This document shows, in pieces, positions 42,900 to 51,876 of a stretch of DNA of 64,000 bases. Both the position numbers and the translations under genes were made by a program. How positions within the stretch are numbered: position 1 is the first letter of the stretch; each line of letters begins with the position of its first letter. Location: positions 30,003 to 94,002 of the forward strand of contig NZ_JANYME010000007.1 of the NCBI RefSeq assembly GCF_026616895.1, in the 5' to 3' direction. Under the pieces are notes generated by a model, which saw nothing but the letters and a program-made list of their open reading frames with translations, was not told the DNA's origin and did not search any database. This DNA is from Campylobacter sp. MG1 (GTDB lineage: Bacteria > Campylobacterota > Campylobacteria > Campylobacterales > Campylobacteraceae).

Positions 42900-43661
42900 T
42901 TATTTTTCAACACAAAAAATAGCCCATTCTAATTTATTTTTATTTAAATTTTTATTTTCATTATAAAGTTTTTTTAGTTTTAAATTTTGTTCTTCGCTTA
43001 GAGTTTTATATGAAAATTCCACGCTATTTTTAAAGCTTTCGTAATCTTTAAAATAGCTTTTATTTTCAATGGAAATTTTATTTATAGTAAAAAAATATCC
43101 AAGTTCATATAAAATATTCGCTGCATAAATGAAATTCGGCGTCGGGTGTATATCTAAATCTAATTCTTGTATTATTCTTTCATCTATGTAAGAATTATCA
43201 ATTTTATAGCTAAAATATAGTCTTCTTTTAGTGCTATTTAATAAAATTTGTAAAGCATTTGATAAATCACTTACATCAAGGCAACGACTTGCAAATACTA
43301 AATCAGTTTTTATATTTTTTATATCATCAAATGAACCTTGAAGTATTTTTGCATTAGGACAATTTTTCTTAGCAATTTCTAACATAGCATGAGAAAAATC
43401 GCATAAAATTAAATTTTTAATCGGCACATTCATAGACAAAAATCCGGTCCCACACGCAAAATCTAATAAAGAATCACACTCACTAAAATCAACAAAATTT
43501 AAAAATTGTTTTACATATTCTTCGTGTTTTTTAAAATCATTAAAACTATTAGCTTTTTTATCCCATTCACTAGGAGTTTTGCTTTTAAAATCACTTACTA
43601 ATTTTTGTTCTATATACAAATCTTTAAATGAGATTTTAGATAAATTATTTGTTTTTAACAT
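42900..43661 (-). CDS. Class I SAM-dependent methyltransferase
   Basis: The 253-aa protein has SAM-binding motif I LLDFACGTGFLS (about 63-74), acidic motif II ILCDFSHAML, and motif III-like LVFASRCLD. An N-terminal extension (1-55) holds a WDKKANSFNDF segment common in small-molecule methyltransferases encoded near metal or siderophore genes. The substrate is unknown. AAAGGAAA precedes the ATG. It is divergent from the MFS gene. Confidence 0.78.
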   Translation of the reverse strand: MLKTNNLSKISFKDLYIEQKLVSDFKSKTPSEWDKKANSFNDFKKHEEYVKQFLNFVDFSECDSLLDFACGTGFLSMNVPIKNLILCDFSHAMLEIAKKNCPNAKILQGSFDDIKNIKTDLVFASRCLDVSDLSNALQILLNSTKRRLYFSYKIDNSYIDERIIQELDLDIHPTPNFIYAANILYELGYFFTINKISIENKSYFKDYESFKNSVEFSYKTLSEEQNLKLKKLYNENKNLNKNKLEWAIFCVEK

Positions 43662-43760
43662 TATTTTCCTTTATGTATGATAATTATTAATTCATAAAAA
43701 ATTAAATTATTAGTAAATAAATTTAGGAGTAAAATAATCTTTTATCAAAAAGGAAGGATT

Positions 43761-45041
43761 ATGAATAAAAATACTTTAATTCTTAGTTTTATTATTTCAT
43801 CAAGGTTTTTTGGTCTTTTTATAGTTTTACCAGTTATTAGTTTATATTCTAATGAATTAATAGGTTCAAATAGCGTATTAATAGGACTTATTGTTGGAAT
43901 TTATGCAATTTTTCAAATGATTTTTTCAGTTCCATTTGGGGCTATGAGTGATAAAATTGGTAGAAAAAAAACTATGTTTTTAGGATTGATAATTTTTATA
44001 ATTGGATGTTTTATTTGTGCTAATGCTACTCATATTTATACTATGTTAGTCGGGAGGTCTTTGCAAGGAATTGGTGCTATAGGTGGCGTAGCAACTGCTA
44101 TGATAGCTGATTTGACAAGCGAAAAAGATAGAGCTAAAGCTATGGCTATAATGGGGGCTAGTATAGGTATGAGTTTTGTTGTAGCTATTATTTTTGGTTC
44201 TGTTATATCTAGTTTTTTTGGACTTGGAGCTTTATTTTATATAAGTGCGTTTTTGAGTGTTTTGTGTATAGTTTTATTAGGAATTTTACCTAAAGAAAAA
44301 AATATACAAAAATTAGAAAAAATACCTTTTAAAGAAGCATTTTTGAGTTCAAATTTAAACAAACTTTATCTTACTTGTTTTTTGCAAAAATTATTAAGCT
44401 CTAGTGCTTTTATGATAATCCCATTATCTTTTGTTAATATATTTAATAAAAGTAAGGATGATTTGTGGATTGTTTATAGTGTAGCTATGGTTTTTGGATT
44501 TTTAGCAATGGGATTTGGTGGAGTTGTAGGAGAATCTAAAGGTAAAAGTAAATTTATATTATTGTTAGGAGTTATTTTATTTTGTCTTAGTTATTTAGTG
44601 TTTATAAGCGAAAATTATTATCTTTTTTTATTAGCAGTGATTTTATATTTTATAGCATTTTGTCTTCTTGAGCCGATTATGCAAAGTTCTATTTCAAAAA
44701 TTTGTAAAGCTAGACAAAAAGGACTTGCATTAAGTTTTGCTAATTCTTGTGGATATTTTGGCTCTTTTATGGGGGCAGTTTTGTGTGGTATTTTCATGCA
44801 TGCAAATTTACATGATGAATTTTTAATAATGATTGCTGTGGTATGTGTTTTATGGTTTATTATTTTAAGAACTATTGATAACCCTAATGATTTTAAGGTT
44901 ATTAAAGTTAGTAAGTCTTGTGATTTAAATATTTTAAAAAATAATATTTATGTAATTGATATTAGTGAAAAAAATGGTGAAATTTTCGTTAAATATAACA
45001 GCAAAAAAATTAGCGATAAAGAATTATTAAATTTACAATAA
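43761..45041 (+). CDS. MFS transporter (drug efflux type) with C-terminal soluble domain
   Basis: The 426-aa protein has 12 predicted helices. The MFS signature between helices 2 and 3 is GAMSDKIGRKKTMFLG, and the DHA1-type motif around helix 4-5 is GRSLQGIGAIGGVATAM, then GASIGMSFVVA. A soluble C-terminal tail (about 375-426) with beta strands (NIYVIDISEKNGEIFVKY) resembles the YAM domain of YajR. Export of drugs or metabolites by proton antiport is likely; the substrate is unknown. AAGGAAGG precedes the ATG. Confidence 0.87.
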   Translation: MNKNTLILSFIISSRFFGLFIVLPVISLYSNELIGSNSVLIGLIVGIYAIFQMIFSVPFGAMSDKIGRKKTMFLGLIIFIIGCFICANATHIYTMLVGRSLQGIGAIGGVATAMIADLTSEKDRAKAMAIMGASIGMSFVVAIIFGSVISSFFGLGALFYISAFLSVLCIVLLGILPKEKNIQKLEKIPFKEAFLSSNLNKLYLTCFLQKLLSSSAFMIIPLSFVNIFNKSKDDLWIVYSVAMVFGFLAMGFGGVVGESKGKSKFILLLGVILFCLSYLVFISENYYLFLLAVILYFIAFCLLEPIMQSSISKICKARQKGLALSFANSCGYFGSFMGAVLCGIFMHANLHDEFLIMIAVVCVLWFIILRTIDNPNDFKVIKVSKSCDLNILKNNIYVIDISEKNGEIFVKYNSKKISDKELLNLQ

Positions 45042-45057
45042 GCAAAATGTAAAAATT

Positions 45058-45079
45058 AATCGTGGCAATAGCCACGATT
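45058..45079. terminator. Bidirectional terminator between MFS gene and gltA
   Basis: AATCGTGGC (45058-45066) and GCCACGATT (45071-45079) form a 9-bp stem with loop AATA, flanked by A-rich and T-rich tracts, between convergent genes. Confidence 0.88.
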
Positions 45080-45080
45080 T

Positions 45081-46325
45081 TTATTTTCCGATATAAATTT
45101 GTCTTGGGCGAACTATTTTTAATGGAGTTTCTTTTTGTTCTATTAATTGTGAAATCCAACCTGGAGTTCTACCTACTACGAAAATTACAGCGAACATTTC
45201 ATTTGGAATTCCTAGAGCTTTTAGGATTAAGCCACTATGAAAATCAACATTCGGATATAATCCACGACTTACAAAATAATCATCATTTAATGCAATTTCT
45301 TCAATTTTAGTCGCAACTTTTACGAAATTTGCATCTATTCCTATCTCATCAATTAATTCATCTCTTAATTTTTTAAGAACTTTTGAACGAGGGTCAAAGT
45401 TTTTATAAACTCTATGTCCAAATCCCATTAGTCTAAATGGATCATTCTTATCTTTTGCTCTTTTTATAAATTCATCAACTCTATCAGGTGTACCTATCAT
45501 TTCTAGCATTCTAATAACACCTTCATTAGCACCTCCGTGTGCATGTCCCCATAATGCACCGATAGCTGAACTAATGCAACTATATGGGTGAGCGTGAGTA
45601 CTACCAACTGAACGAACTACACTTGTACTTGCATTTTGTTCGTGATCAGCATGAAGCATTAAAACTGTATCAAGTGCTTTTACCTCAATAGGTCTTAGAT
45701 TTACATGCTCGTATGGATAGGTTCTTAACATATATAAGAAGTTTTCAGTAAATCCTCTATCTAAATTTGGGTATGCCATAGGAAAGCCGTTTTTATAACG
45801 ATATGCACTCGCTGCTATTGTTGGGATTTTTGCAATAACTCTTGCAGCCATTTCCATAAAATCTTCATGTTTATCCATATTTAAATGATCAGGATAAAAC
45901 GTAGCAAGTGCTGCAACAGCCGCTTGTAAAACAGCCATAGGATGGGCATTATCAGGGAAAGCATCAAAAAGTTTATGCATACCTTCATGAATAAAACTTC
46001 TTTTTTTAAGTTCGTATCTAAATGCTTCAAATCTTTCAGGACTTGGTAATTCTTTATGTAATAATAAATGCACTACATCTAAGAATTTTTTGTTTTCTGC
46101 AAGCCATTCAATAGGGTAGCCACGATGTCTTAATTCACCTTTTTCACCATCAATATAAGTAATACTTGATTTACAAGTTGCTGTGCTAGTTAATCCTTCA
46201 TCATAAGAGAATGCACCAGTTTTTGCATATAATGATGAAAAATTAATTGATTTTGCACCACGAGTTCCTTCTAACACGTCAAATTCGTGTTCTTTACCTT
46301 CAAAAATTAATTTTGCTTTTTCCAT
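45081..46325 (-). CDS. gltA: Citrate synthase
   Basis: The 414-aa type II citrate synthase condenses oxaloacetate and acetyl-CoA at entry to the TCA cycle. Active-site blocks are HADHEQNASTSVVR (His), GALWGHAHGGANE (His), GFGHRVYKNFDPR and the catalytic Asp in NVDFHSGL. The N-terminal domain starting MEKAKLIFEGKEHEF is typical of NADH-sensitive Gram-negative enzymes. GGAG precedes the ATG. It is monocistronic and lies 58 bp downstream of the antiporter start on the minus strand. Confidence 0.97.
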   Translation of the reverse strand: MEKAKLIFEGKEHEFDVLEGTRGAKSINFSSLYAKTGAFSYDEGLTSTATCKSSITYIDGEKGELRHRGYPIEWLAENKKFLDVVHLLLHKELPSPERFEAFRYELKKRSFIHEGMHKLFDAFPDNAHPMAVLQAAVAALATFYPDHLNMDKHEDFMEMAARVIAKIPTIAASAYRYKNGFPMAYPNLDRGFTENFLYMLRTYPYEHVNLRPIEVKALDTVLMLHADHEQNASTSVVRSVGSTHAHPYSCISSAIGALWGHAHGGANEGVIRMLEMIGTPDRVDEFIKRAKDKNDPFRLMGFGHRVYKNFDPRSKVLKKLRDELIDEIGIDANFVKVATKIEEIALNDDYFVSRGLYPNVDFHSGLILKALGIPNEMFAVIFVVGRTPGWISQLIEQKETPLKIVRPRQIYIGK

Positions 46326-46383
46326 TTTTTTCTCCTTTTTTTATTTTGATTTTAAGATAAAAATGAGAAACAAAGTAAAAAAA

Positions 46384-47553
46384 TCAGTTTATTTTTTTGT
46401 TTGGTGTTTCAAATAGTAACGAAATTTTAGGTATAAGCCACATAAATATTAAAGCTTCTAATAAAGATGCTAAAACTAAAGCTAAATATAAAACATTATC
46501 AATCAAATTTAACCTTTGTCCTAGTGTAGCTATGGCTATTAGCAATGTTAATGGCATACACGAACTAAGCGCTATTAAAATACATTGAAATTTATATTCT
46601 TTATAAAATACAAATGATGAAATAATTCTAAATAAGGCCATAAAAAATACTATTCCTAATGCTAATAATAAAAGTTTTAAATTTATTAATGAAAAGTCTA
46701 TACTAAGTCCAACATATACGAAAAATATAGGTATTAAGAATGGCTGTCCTAATGAGCTTAATTTATGTTCTAAATCTTTTTTGTGCCCAAAAAAACTAGA
46801 TATAAACATACCAGCTAAAAATGCACCTAGAGCAATCTCAAATCCAAAATATAACATTAATGCAACAGCTAGCATCCATAATGCAAGGCTTAGTCTAACA
46901 TTTTTTTCAGCTTTGTCATAATCAGGCATTAAAATTTCTTTAAGCCAAGGCAACCACCAAAAAATGGCATTGCAGATATAATAAATTATCATAAATGCAA
47001 ATAAAAAGAATATTATTGAAAATACAGAAATTAATACTTCATTTAAATTATTAGAGGATGAAAAACTATTTACTAGAGTTACTAATATTATCGTAATTAA
47101 TTCCCCTAATGCTGCATATACCATTGTGAAATTTAACCATTTTGGAGTTTTATCAAATTCTTTAAATAAAATACTAATTAAGCCAACACTCATAGCCGGT
47201 ATTATTATCGCAATTATTAAATTTAAATTTAGACTTAATGCTAACATTGTTGATAAAAAATATAAAATTACATAAAAAATAAAAATTTGTTTTAGTTCTT
47301 GTTTTTTTAGCTTTGTAAAATCACGCAGACTAACTTCAAGTCCAGCTATAAACATAAGATAACAAAAACCTATATGAGATGCTAATTCAAATGCTTGTGT
47401 TTTTGTAATTATATGAAAAGCTCCAGCAATAGCCCCTAGTATTATCTCAACTGCTAGTATCGGAAGTCTTGTAGTTTTTGCTATGTAAGGAGAGCTAAAA
47501 ACTACAAATGATATGAATAATAATATACGTAAATCACTAGAGCCTAGTTCCAT
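46384..47553 (-). CDS. CPA2-family cation:proton antiporter
   Basis: The 389-aa protein has about 12-13 hydrophobic helices. Family features are RLPILAVEIILGAIAGAF at the N-terminus, FLMFIAGLEVSL (seen as CYLMFIAGLEVSL) with the acidic LE pair, and LGAFLAGMF. It lacks the C-terminal TrkA-N regulatory domain of KefB/KefC, so it is a short Na+(K+)/H+ antiporter. It starts 2 nt after the queH stop, so the two are co-transcribed. Confidence 0.87.
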   Translation of the reverse strand: MELGSSDLRILLFISFVVFSSPYIAKTTRLPILAVEIILGAIAGAFHIITKTQAFELASHIGFCYLMFIAGLEVSLRDFTKLKKQELKQIFIFYVILYFLSTMLALSLNLNLIIAIIIPAMSVGLISILFKEFDKTPKWLNFTMVYAALGELITIILVTLVNSFSSSNNLNEVLISVFSIIFFLFAFMIIYYICNAIFWWLPWLKEILMPDYDKAEKNVRLSLALWMLAVALMLYFGFEIALGAFLAGMFISSFFGHKKDLEHKLSSLGQPFLIPIFFVYVGLSIDFSLINLKLLLLALGIVFFMALFRIISSFVFYKEYKFQCILIALSSCMPLTLLIAIATLGQRLNLIDNVLYLALVLASLLEALIFMWLIPKISLLFETPNKKIN

Positions 47554-47555
47554 TG

Positions 47556-48626
47556 TTACCTTTCGTTACATTTTAAAATAAATTTACTATCTTGAAAAAT
47601 AATACTTTTTGCTATTATTTCTATTTTACTTGGGATATTTTCTACTATTATTATAGGACTTAAATTATGAGAATTAAATATTCTTTTTCTAAAGTTTATT
47701 TGTTTTTGTATGCTAGGAGGATTTTTAATAAAATCTTGAAAATTATTAAATTTAAAAAATTCGTTAGCTTTTTTAAAATTTATTATACAAATTTCATCTT
47801 TATTGCAAAATATTATGTCATTGTTATTTTCTAGATTAAATTTTATTTTGCGAGTATTGAAATGAGAATAAAACAAAACAAATGATGGTAAAATTTTATT
47901 TTCGCTAGAAATTTTAGCAAACAACAAACGATAATTTAAAAACTTTTCTCTAATAATGCTAAATTGTTTATTTTTGCTTTCTAATCTTACGACTTTTTTA
48001 AAAAATTGCAATTTTTCTTCTATTGAGCCAGGTAGAATTTGATTTTTATATATACTTGAGCTTAATTCTTTTATTAAATGCTCTTCGCTTTTTTGTTGAG
48101 CTAAGCCGTAAATACAGCCACAATAATTTTGATGATACAATAAATCATCTTTTGCTAATTTTAATTGCCTTTGAGTTCCACCATCTTTTCTAAAATCAAC
48201 GCAAAAAAACTCTAAATCAGTCCCTTTTAAAGCTTCTTGCATAGATACTCTTAATTGTTCTAAATCTTTTTTAGGAGAGCATAAAAGTGTGGTTGTAAAT
48301 GTTTTTTGCCCTAATTTTAAAGCCATTTCAACAGAGCTTTGCATTCTAAAATCAAAACATTTAGAACATCTCTTCCCACGCTCAGGCTCATTTTCATAGC
48401 CTTTTACATAATTAAACCATTCAGCATAATCATATTCACCTTTAATTAGCTTAATACCAAGCTTTTTACAAGACCTTGCTACATCAAAATATCTTAATTC
48501 ATATTCGCTAAAAGGATGAATATTTGGGTCATAAAAATACCCGATGAGTTCTTCATCAGGCATTAATTTTCTTAATTCTTGCAAAAAAAAGTGCGAATCA
48601 ACGCTACAACAAATATGAACTAGCAT
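47556..48626 (-). CDS. queH: Epoxyqueuosine reductase QueH (DUF208) with C-terminal extension
   Basis: The 356-aa protein has QueH residues CC (6-7, HICCSVDS), RCSKCFDFR with the paired cysteines, TTLLCSPKKD and YCGCIYG, which bind the Fe-S cluster and metal. QueH performs the last step of queuosine synthesis in tRNA wobble position 34. The catalytic domain ends near residue 195; the remaining 160 residues are an extension I cannot assign. It overlaps the upstream binding-protein gene by one base. Confidence 0.9.
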   Translation of the reverse strand: MLVHICCSVDSHFFLQELRKLMPDEELIGYFYDPNIHPFSEYELRYFDVARSCKKLGIKLIKGEYDYAEWFNYVKGYENEPERGKRCSKCFDFRMQSSVEMALKLGQKTFTTTLLCSPKKDLEQLRVSMQEALKGTDLEFFCVDFRKDGGTQRQLKLAKDDLLYHQNYCGCIYGLAQQKSEEHLIKELSSSIYKNQILPGSIEEKLQFFKKVVRLESKNKQFSIIREKFLNYRLLFAKISSENKILPSFVLFYSHFNTRKIKFNLENNNDIIFCNKDEICIINFKKANEFFKFNNFQDFIKNPPSIQKQINFRKRIFNSHNLSPIIIVENIPSKIEIIAKSIIFQDSKFILKCNER

Positions 48627-49342
48627 TATATACCGTATTTATCACCAATTTTTTTGATAGTCCCATCATCTAACATATCTTGTAATGCTTTATTAATTTT
48701 TTCTAAAAGTTCGGTATTTCCTTTATTTACAGCAAATCCTTGACCAGCTTCATCAGGATATTCACAATATATTTTTAAATCTGGATTTTTTTCTATAAAT
48801 TTAACGGCTGCACTTTTATCTATACATAAAAAATCAATTTTATTATTTTGTAAAGCTAAAATCGCAACTCCATTATTTGCATAACCATTTACATTTTCGC
48901 CTAATTTTTTACTAATATCATATTGAACACTGCCAAGTTCAGCACCAAATTTAGCATTTTCATAGCTATATTCTTTACAATTTTTTAATTCCGTTGGGAT
49001 ATTGTTAAAAGTATTTTTTACTAATAAATAATTAGAACTTTGTTTAAAGTCAATTGTAAAATCTACTGCCTTTTGTCTAATTGGTGTCTTTTTTAAAATC
49101 GCACCTATTAAATCAACTTTACCTGATTTTAGAGTAGGAATTAGTCCATCAAAATCCATATATTTAAATTCAATTTCTATTCCTATTCTTTTTCCAATTT
49201 CATTTATAATTTCAACATCAAAACCTTTTAAAATTCCATCTTCAATATATTCATATGGGGGATAATTTGGTGCAGTTGCAACACTTATACTGGCTGCATT
49301 TAAACTTGCTATTAAACTTAAACTTAATAAAATTTTTTTCAT
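48626..49342 (-). CDS. Amino-acid ABC transporter substrate-binding protein (SBP_bac_3)
   Basis: The 238-aa protein has a signal peptide (about 1-17), then ISVATAPNYPPYEYIEDG and GFDVEIINEIGKRIG, the standard family-3 binding-protein opening, followed by GLIPTLKSGKVDLIGA and KKTPIRQKAVDFT. It lacks a lipobox cysteine, unlike CjaA-type lipoproteins, so it is a free periplasmic receptor. The permease and ATPase are not adjacent. GGAG precedes the ATG. The ligand is probably a polar amino acid. Confidence 0.88.
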   Translation of the reverse strand: MKKILLSLSLIASLNAASISVATAPNYPPYEYIEDGILKGFDVEIINEIGKRIGIEIEFKYMDFDGLIPTLKSGKVDLIGAILKKTPIRQKAVDFTIDFKQSSNYLLVKNTFNNIPTELKNCKEYSYENAKFGAELGSVQYDISKKLGENVNGYANNGVAILALQNNKIDFLCIDKSAAVKFIEKNPDLKIYCEYPDEAGQGFAVNKGNTELLEKINKALQDMLDDGTIKKIGDKYGI

Positions 49343-49351
49343 ACTTTCTCC

Positions 49352-49819
49352 TTAAATGTATTGTTTATAAATTCCTTGAATTACTAGACATAACATACCA
49401 GCAAAAAATCCAGCTAACATATCATCAAGCATTACGCCTAAACCACCTTTTACTTTTTTATCAACTCTTCCTATAACGCTAGGTTTTGTGATATCAAAAA
49501 ATCTAAAAAGTAAAAATGCTAGAATAAAATGCCACCATTCATTATTATAACTTAAACCTATTGCTAAAAATACTCCAGCAACTTCGTCAATTACAATTTC
49601 TTTTGAATCGTGATTATGAGATTTTTCATATTCATCAATAATTTTGGTGCTTAGAATGAAAATCGCAACTGATGAAATTATTAATGTGCTTTTTGCTAAA
49701 TAAAATAAAATTAAATATGCAAATGGTAAAGCAGCTATTGTTCCACAAGTCCCACTTGCAAATGGGCTAAGACCAGAGTAGAAAAATGTTAGATAAAATT
49801 TAATTAATTTGTCTTTCAT
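49352..49819 (-). CDS. pgpA: Phosphatidylglycerophosphatase A
   Basis: The 155-aa inner-membrane protein has PgpA blocks: SPFASGTCGTIAALPF, VIDEVAGVFLAIG (metal-binding D/E) and FFDITKPSVIGRVDKKVKGGLGVMLDDMLAG (family FDI.KP and DD pair). It dephosphorylates phosphatidylglycerophosphate to phosphatidylglycerol. Four membrane segments are visible. It is upstream of the binding-protein gene (9 nt) in the same minus-strand operon. Confidence 0.93.
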   Translation of the reverse strand: MKDKLIKFYLTFFYSGLSPFASGTCGTIAALPFAYLILFYLAKSTLIISSVAIFILSTKIIDEYEKSHNHDSKEIVIDEVAGVFLAIGLSYNNEWWHFILAFLLFRFFDITKPSVIGRVDKKVKGGLGVMLDDMLAGFFAGMLCLVIQGIYKQYI

Positions 49820-49965
49820 ATTTATATTCCTTTCAAAAATTTTATTGTATAAAGGTAATTAATTAATTTTTTAAAAATTTTATAATTTGTATAGCTAATT
49901 TTTATTACTAAAGATAAATTTAATAAATTGTAATAAAATTTAAATTTATTTATGAGGAGATAAAG

Positions 49966-50271
49966 ATGAAAAAAATTTTATTAAGTTTAACGACTTTTTC
50001 GTTATTAGGTACTTGTGCTTATGCTAGTGATGGTGCTGCTTTATTTAAAACCTGTGCTACTTGTCATGGAAAACAAGCAGAAAAATCAGCGTTAAATAAA
50101 AGTAAGATAATAGCTGATTTTAGTGAAGAAGAAATAATTAAGTCATTAAAAGGTTATCAAGATGATACTTATGGTGGAGCAAGCAAGGCATTAATGAAAC
50201 CTAATGTAAAAAAATTAAATGATGATGATATTAAAGCTTTAGCATCTTATATAGTTTCTTTAAAAAAATAA
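49966..50271 (+). CDS. Cytochrome c553
   Basis: The 101-aa protein has a signal peptide ending AYAS (about residue 21), the haem motif CATCH (about 31-35) and a C-terminal helix typical of the small epsilonproteobacterial c553, with methionine ligand in ALMKPNVKKL. It shuttles electrons from the bc1 complex to the cbb3 oxidase and to periplasmic peroxidases such as the one at 2791. AGGAG precedes the ATG. Confidence 0.92.
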   Translation: MKKILLSLTTFSLLGTCAYASDGAALFKTCATCHGKQAEKSALNKSKIIADFSEEEIIKSLKGYQDDTYGGASKALMKPNVKKLNDDDIKALASYIVSLKK

Positions 50272-50276
50272 TTTTT

Positions 50277-50299
50277 ACCATCGTTTAACTAACGATGGT
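50277..50299 (+). terminator. Rho-independent terminator of the c553 gene
   Basis: ACCATCGTT (50277-50285) and AACGATGGT (50291-50299) form a 9-bp stem with a 5-nt loop just after the stop. Confidence 0.8.
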
Positions 50300-50380
50300 T
50301 TATAAATTTCATTATTTTATTGTTAAATTTTTTATATGAAAAGTATGTAAAATATTTATTATTTAAAATAAGGAGATTTT

Positions 50381-51874
50381 ATGGATAATTCTAAGGGTTT
50401 TTTAGGGCACCCAAAACCATTATTAAGCTTATCTTTTGTTGAGTTGTGGGAAAGATTTTCATATTACGGAATTCGTCCTATGTTAATACTTTTTATGTCT
50501 TTAGCTATAGCTGATGGTGGATTTGGTTTTAGTCCTGAAGTGGCATCTAGTATATATGGTATATTTGCTGGGTCTTTATATTTAGCTGCACTACCTGGTG
50601 GGTATTTAGCCGATAAAGTTTTTGGGCAAAAAAATGCTACATTAATAGGTGCTATAATTATTGCATTTGGAAATTTTTTATTAGCCTCATCGTGTTTTTT
50701 AGGCAATAAAGTATTTTTCGTAGGGCTTTTATTTATAGTATTAGGTACTGGACTTTTTAAAACTTGTGCTAGTGTTATGGTAGGAATGCTTTATCCTAAA
50801 GGCGATTCTAAAAGAGATAGCGGCTTTACTATTTTTTATATGGGGATTAATATAGGCTCTTTTATAGCTCCTATAATTTGTGGTGCAGTTAAGGAAAAAT
50901 ACGGTTATCATTTAGGTTTTGCTATTAGTGGAGTAGGAATGCTTATTTCAACTCTTTTATATTATTTTCATACTTTGCCTGAATTTAAAAAATACGCTAA
51001 TCATCATAAATTTGAATCAGGATTTGATACCCCACAAGGAGATAAAAGAAAACCTATTTTATACTTGAGTATGTCTTTATTTTTAATTGCTTTTATAAGT
51101 TTTTTAGCATTTTTTGAATTTATTAATATAAATCCTGTTTATATAGCAAAAAATATGATTATAGGAATTATTGTGATTAGTATTTTATATTTTTTATATC
51201 TATATTTTTTAGCTGGATTATCAAATAAGGATAGAAAAAAATTAATAATTTTTATAATGTTATTTATAGCGTCGGCATTTTTTTGGTCGTGTTTTGAACA
51301 AAAGCCAACATCTTTTAATTTATTTGCAAAACATTACACAAATCACACCATATTAGGCTATGAATTTCCGATAGAATGGTTTCAATCAATCAACCCATTT
51401 ACTATTATAATATTTGCACCGATAATTAGCTATTTTTGGATTTATATGGCTAGAAAAAATCGTGAGATAGATAGTTTTGTTAAATTTTCTTTAGGATTAA
51501 TTCTTTCAGCACTTGCATTTTTTATAATGTATTTAGCTGCAAAATTAGTAATTAGCACAAATTCTAGTGTATCGCCAATTTATTTAATATCTTGTTTTTG
51601 GGTTTTATCTATAGCTGAATTATGTCTTAGTCCTGTGGGATTATCAATTATGAGCCAAATAGCACCTAGTAAAATTTCATCATCTGTTATGGGATTATGG
51701 TTTGTTTCTGTATCATTAGGTAATGTTGTAGCTGGTATAGTAGGTGGTAAGGTAAAGGCTGATAATGTAGCGCAATTACCTGATATTTTTATGCAATTTA
51801 TAATAGCTTTAATTATAGTAGCTAGTGTAATTTTAATATCTAGAAAATGGGTGTTAAAATTATTAAAGGATTGA
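50381..51874 (+). CDS. Proton-dependent oligopeptide transporter (POT/PTR family)
   Basis: The 497-aa protein has about 14 helices. The ELWERFSYYG motif (E-x-x-E-R of helix 1) is the proton-coupling signature of the family. GGYLADKVFGQKNATLIG and FTIFYMGINIGSF are the two PTR signatures. It imports di- and tripeptides. The aminopeptidase P gene follows after 2 nt, so uptake and cleavage of peptides are co-expressed; I recall the same pair as Cj0654c/Cj0653c in C. jejuni. GGAG precedes the ATG. Confidence 0.92.
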   Translation: MDNSKGFLGHPKPLLSLSFVELWERFSYYGIRPMLILFMSLAIADGGFGFSPEVASSIYGIFAGSLYLAALPGGYLADKVFGQKNATLIGAIIIAFGNFLLASSCFLGNKVFFVGLLFIVLGTGLFKTCASVMVGMLYPKGDSKRDSGFTIFYMGINIGSFIAPIICGAVKEKYGYHLGFAISGVGMLISTLLYYFHTLPEFKKYANHHKFESGFDTPQGDKRKPILYLSMSLFLIAFISFLAFFEFININPVYIAKNMIIGIIVISILYFLYLYFLAGLSNKDRKKLIIFIMLFIASAFFWSCFEQKPTSFNLFAKHYTNHTILGYEFPIEWFQSINPFTIIIFAPIISYFWIYMARKNREIDSFVKFSLGLILSALAFFIMYLAAKLVISTNSSVSPIYLISCFWVLSIAELCLSPVGLSIMSQIAPSKISSSVMGLWFVSVSLGNVVAGIVGGKVKADNVAQLPDIFMQFIIALIIVASVILISRKWVLKLLKD

Positions 51875-51876
51875 AA

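Noticed and set aside
43676..43694. Fur-box-like GATAATTATTA between the methyltransferase and MFS genes
   Set aside because: Only the central part matches the consensus and such AT-rich matches are expected by chance in this genome; much weaker than 30889-30907.
45062..45310. 82-aa plus-strand frame opposite the end of gltA
   Set aside because: It is fully antisense to a well-conserved enzyme and has no ribosome binding site or recognisable family.
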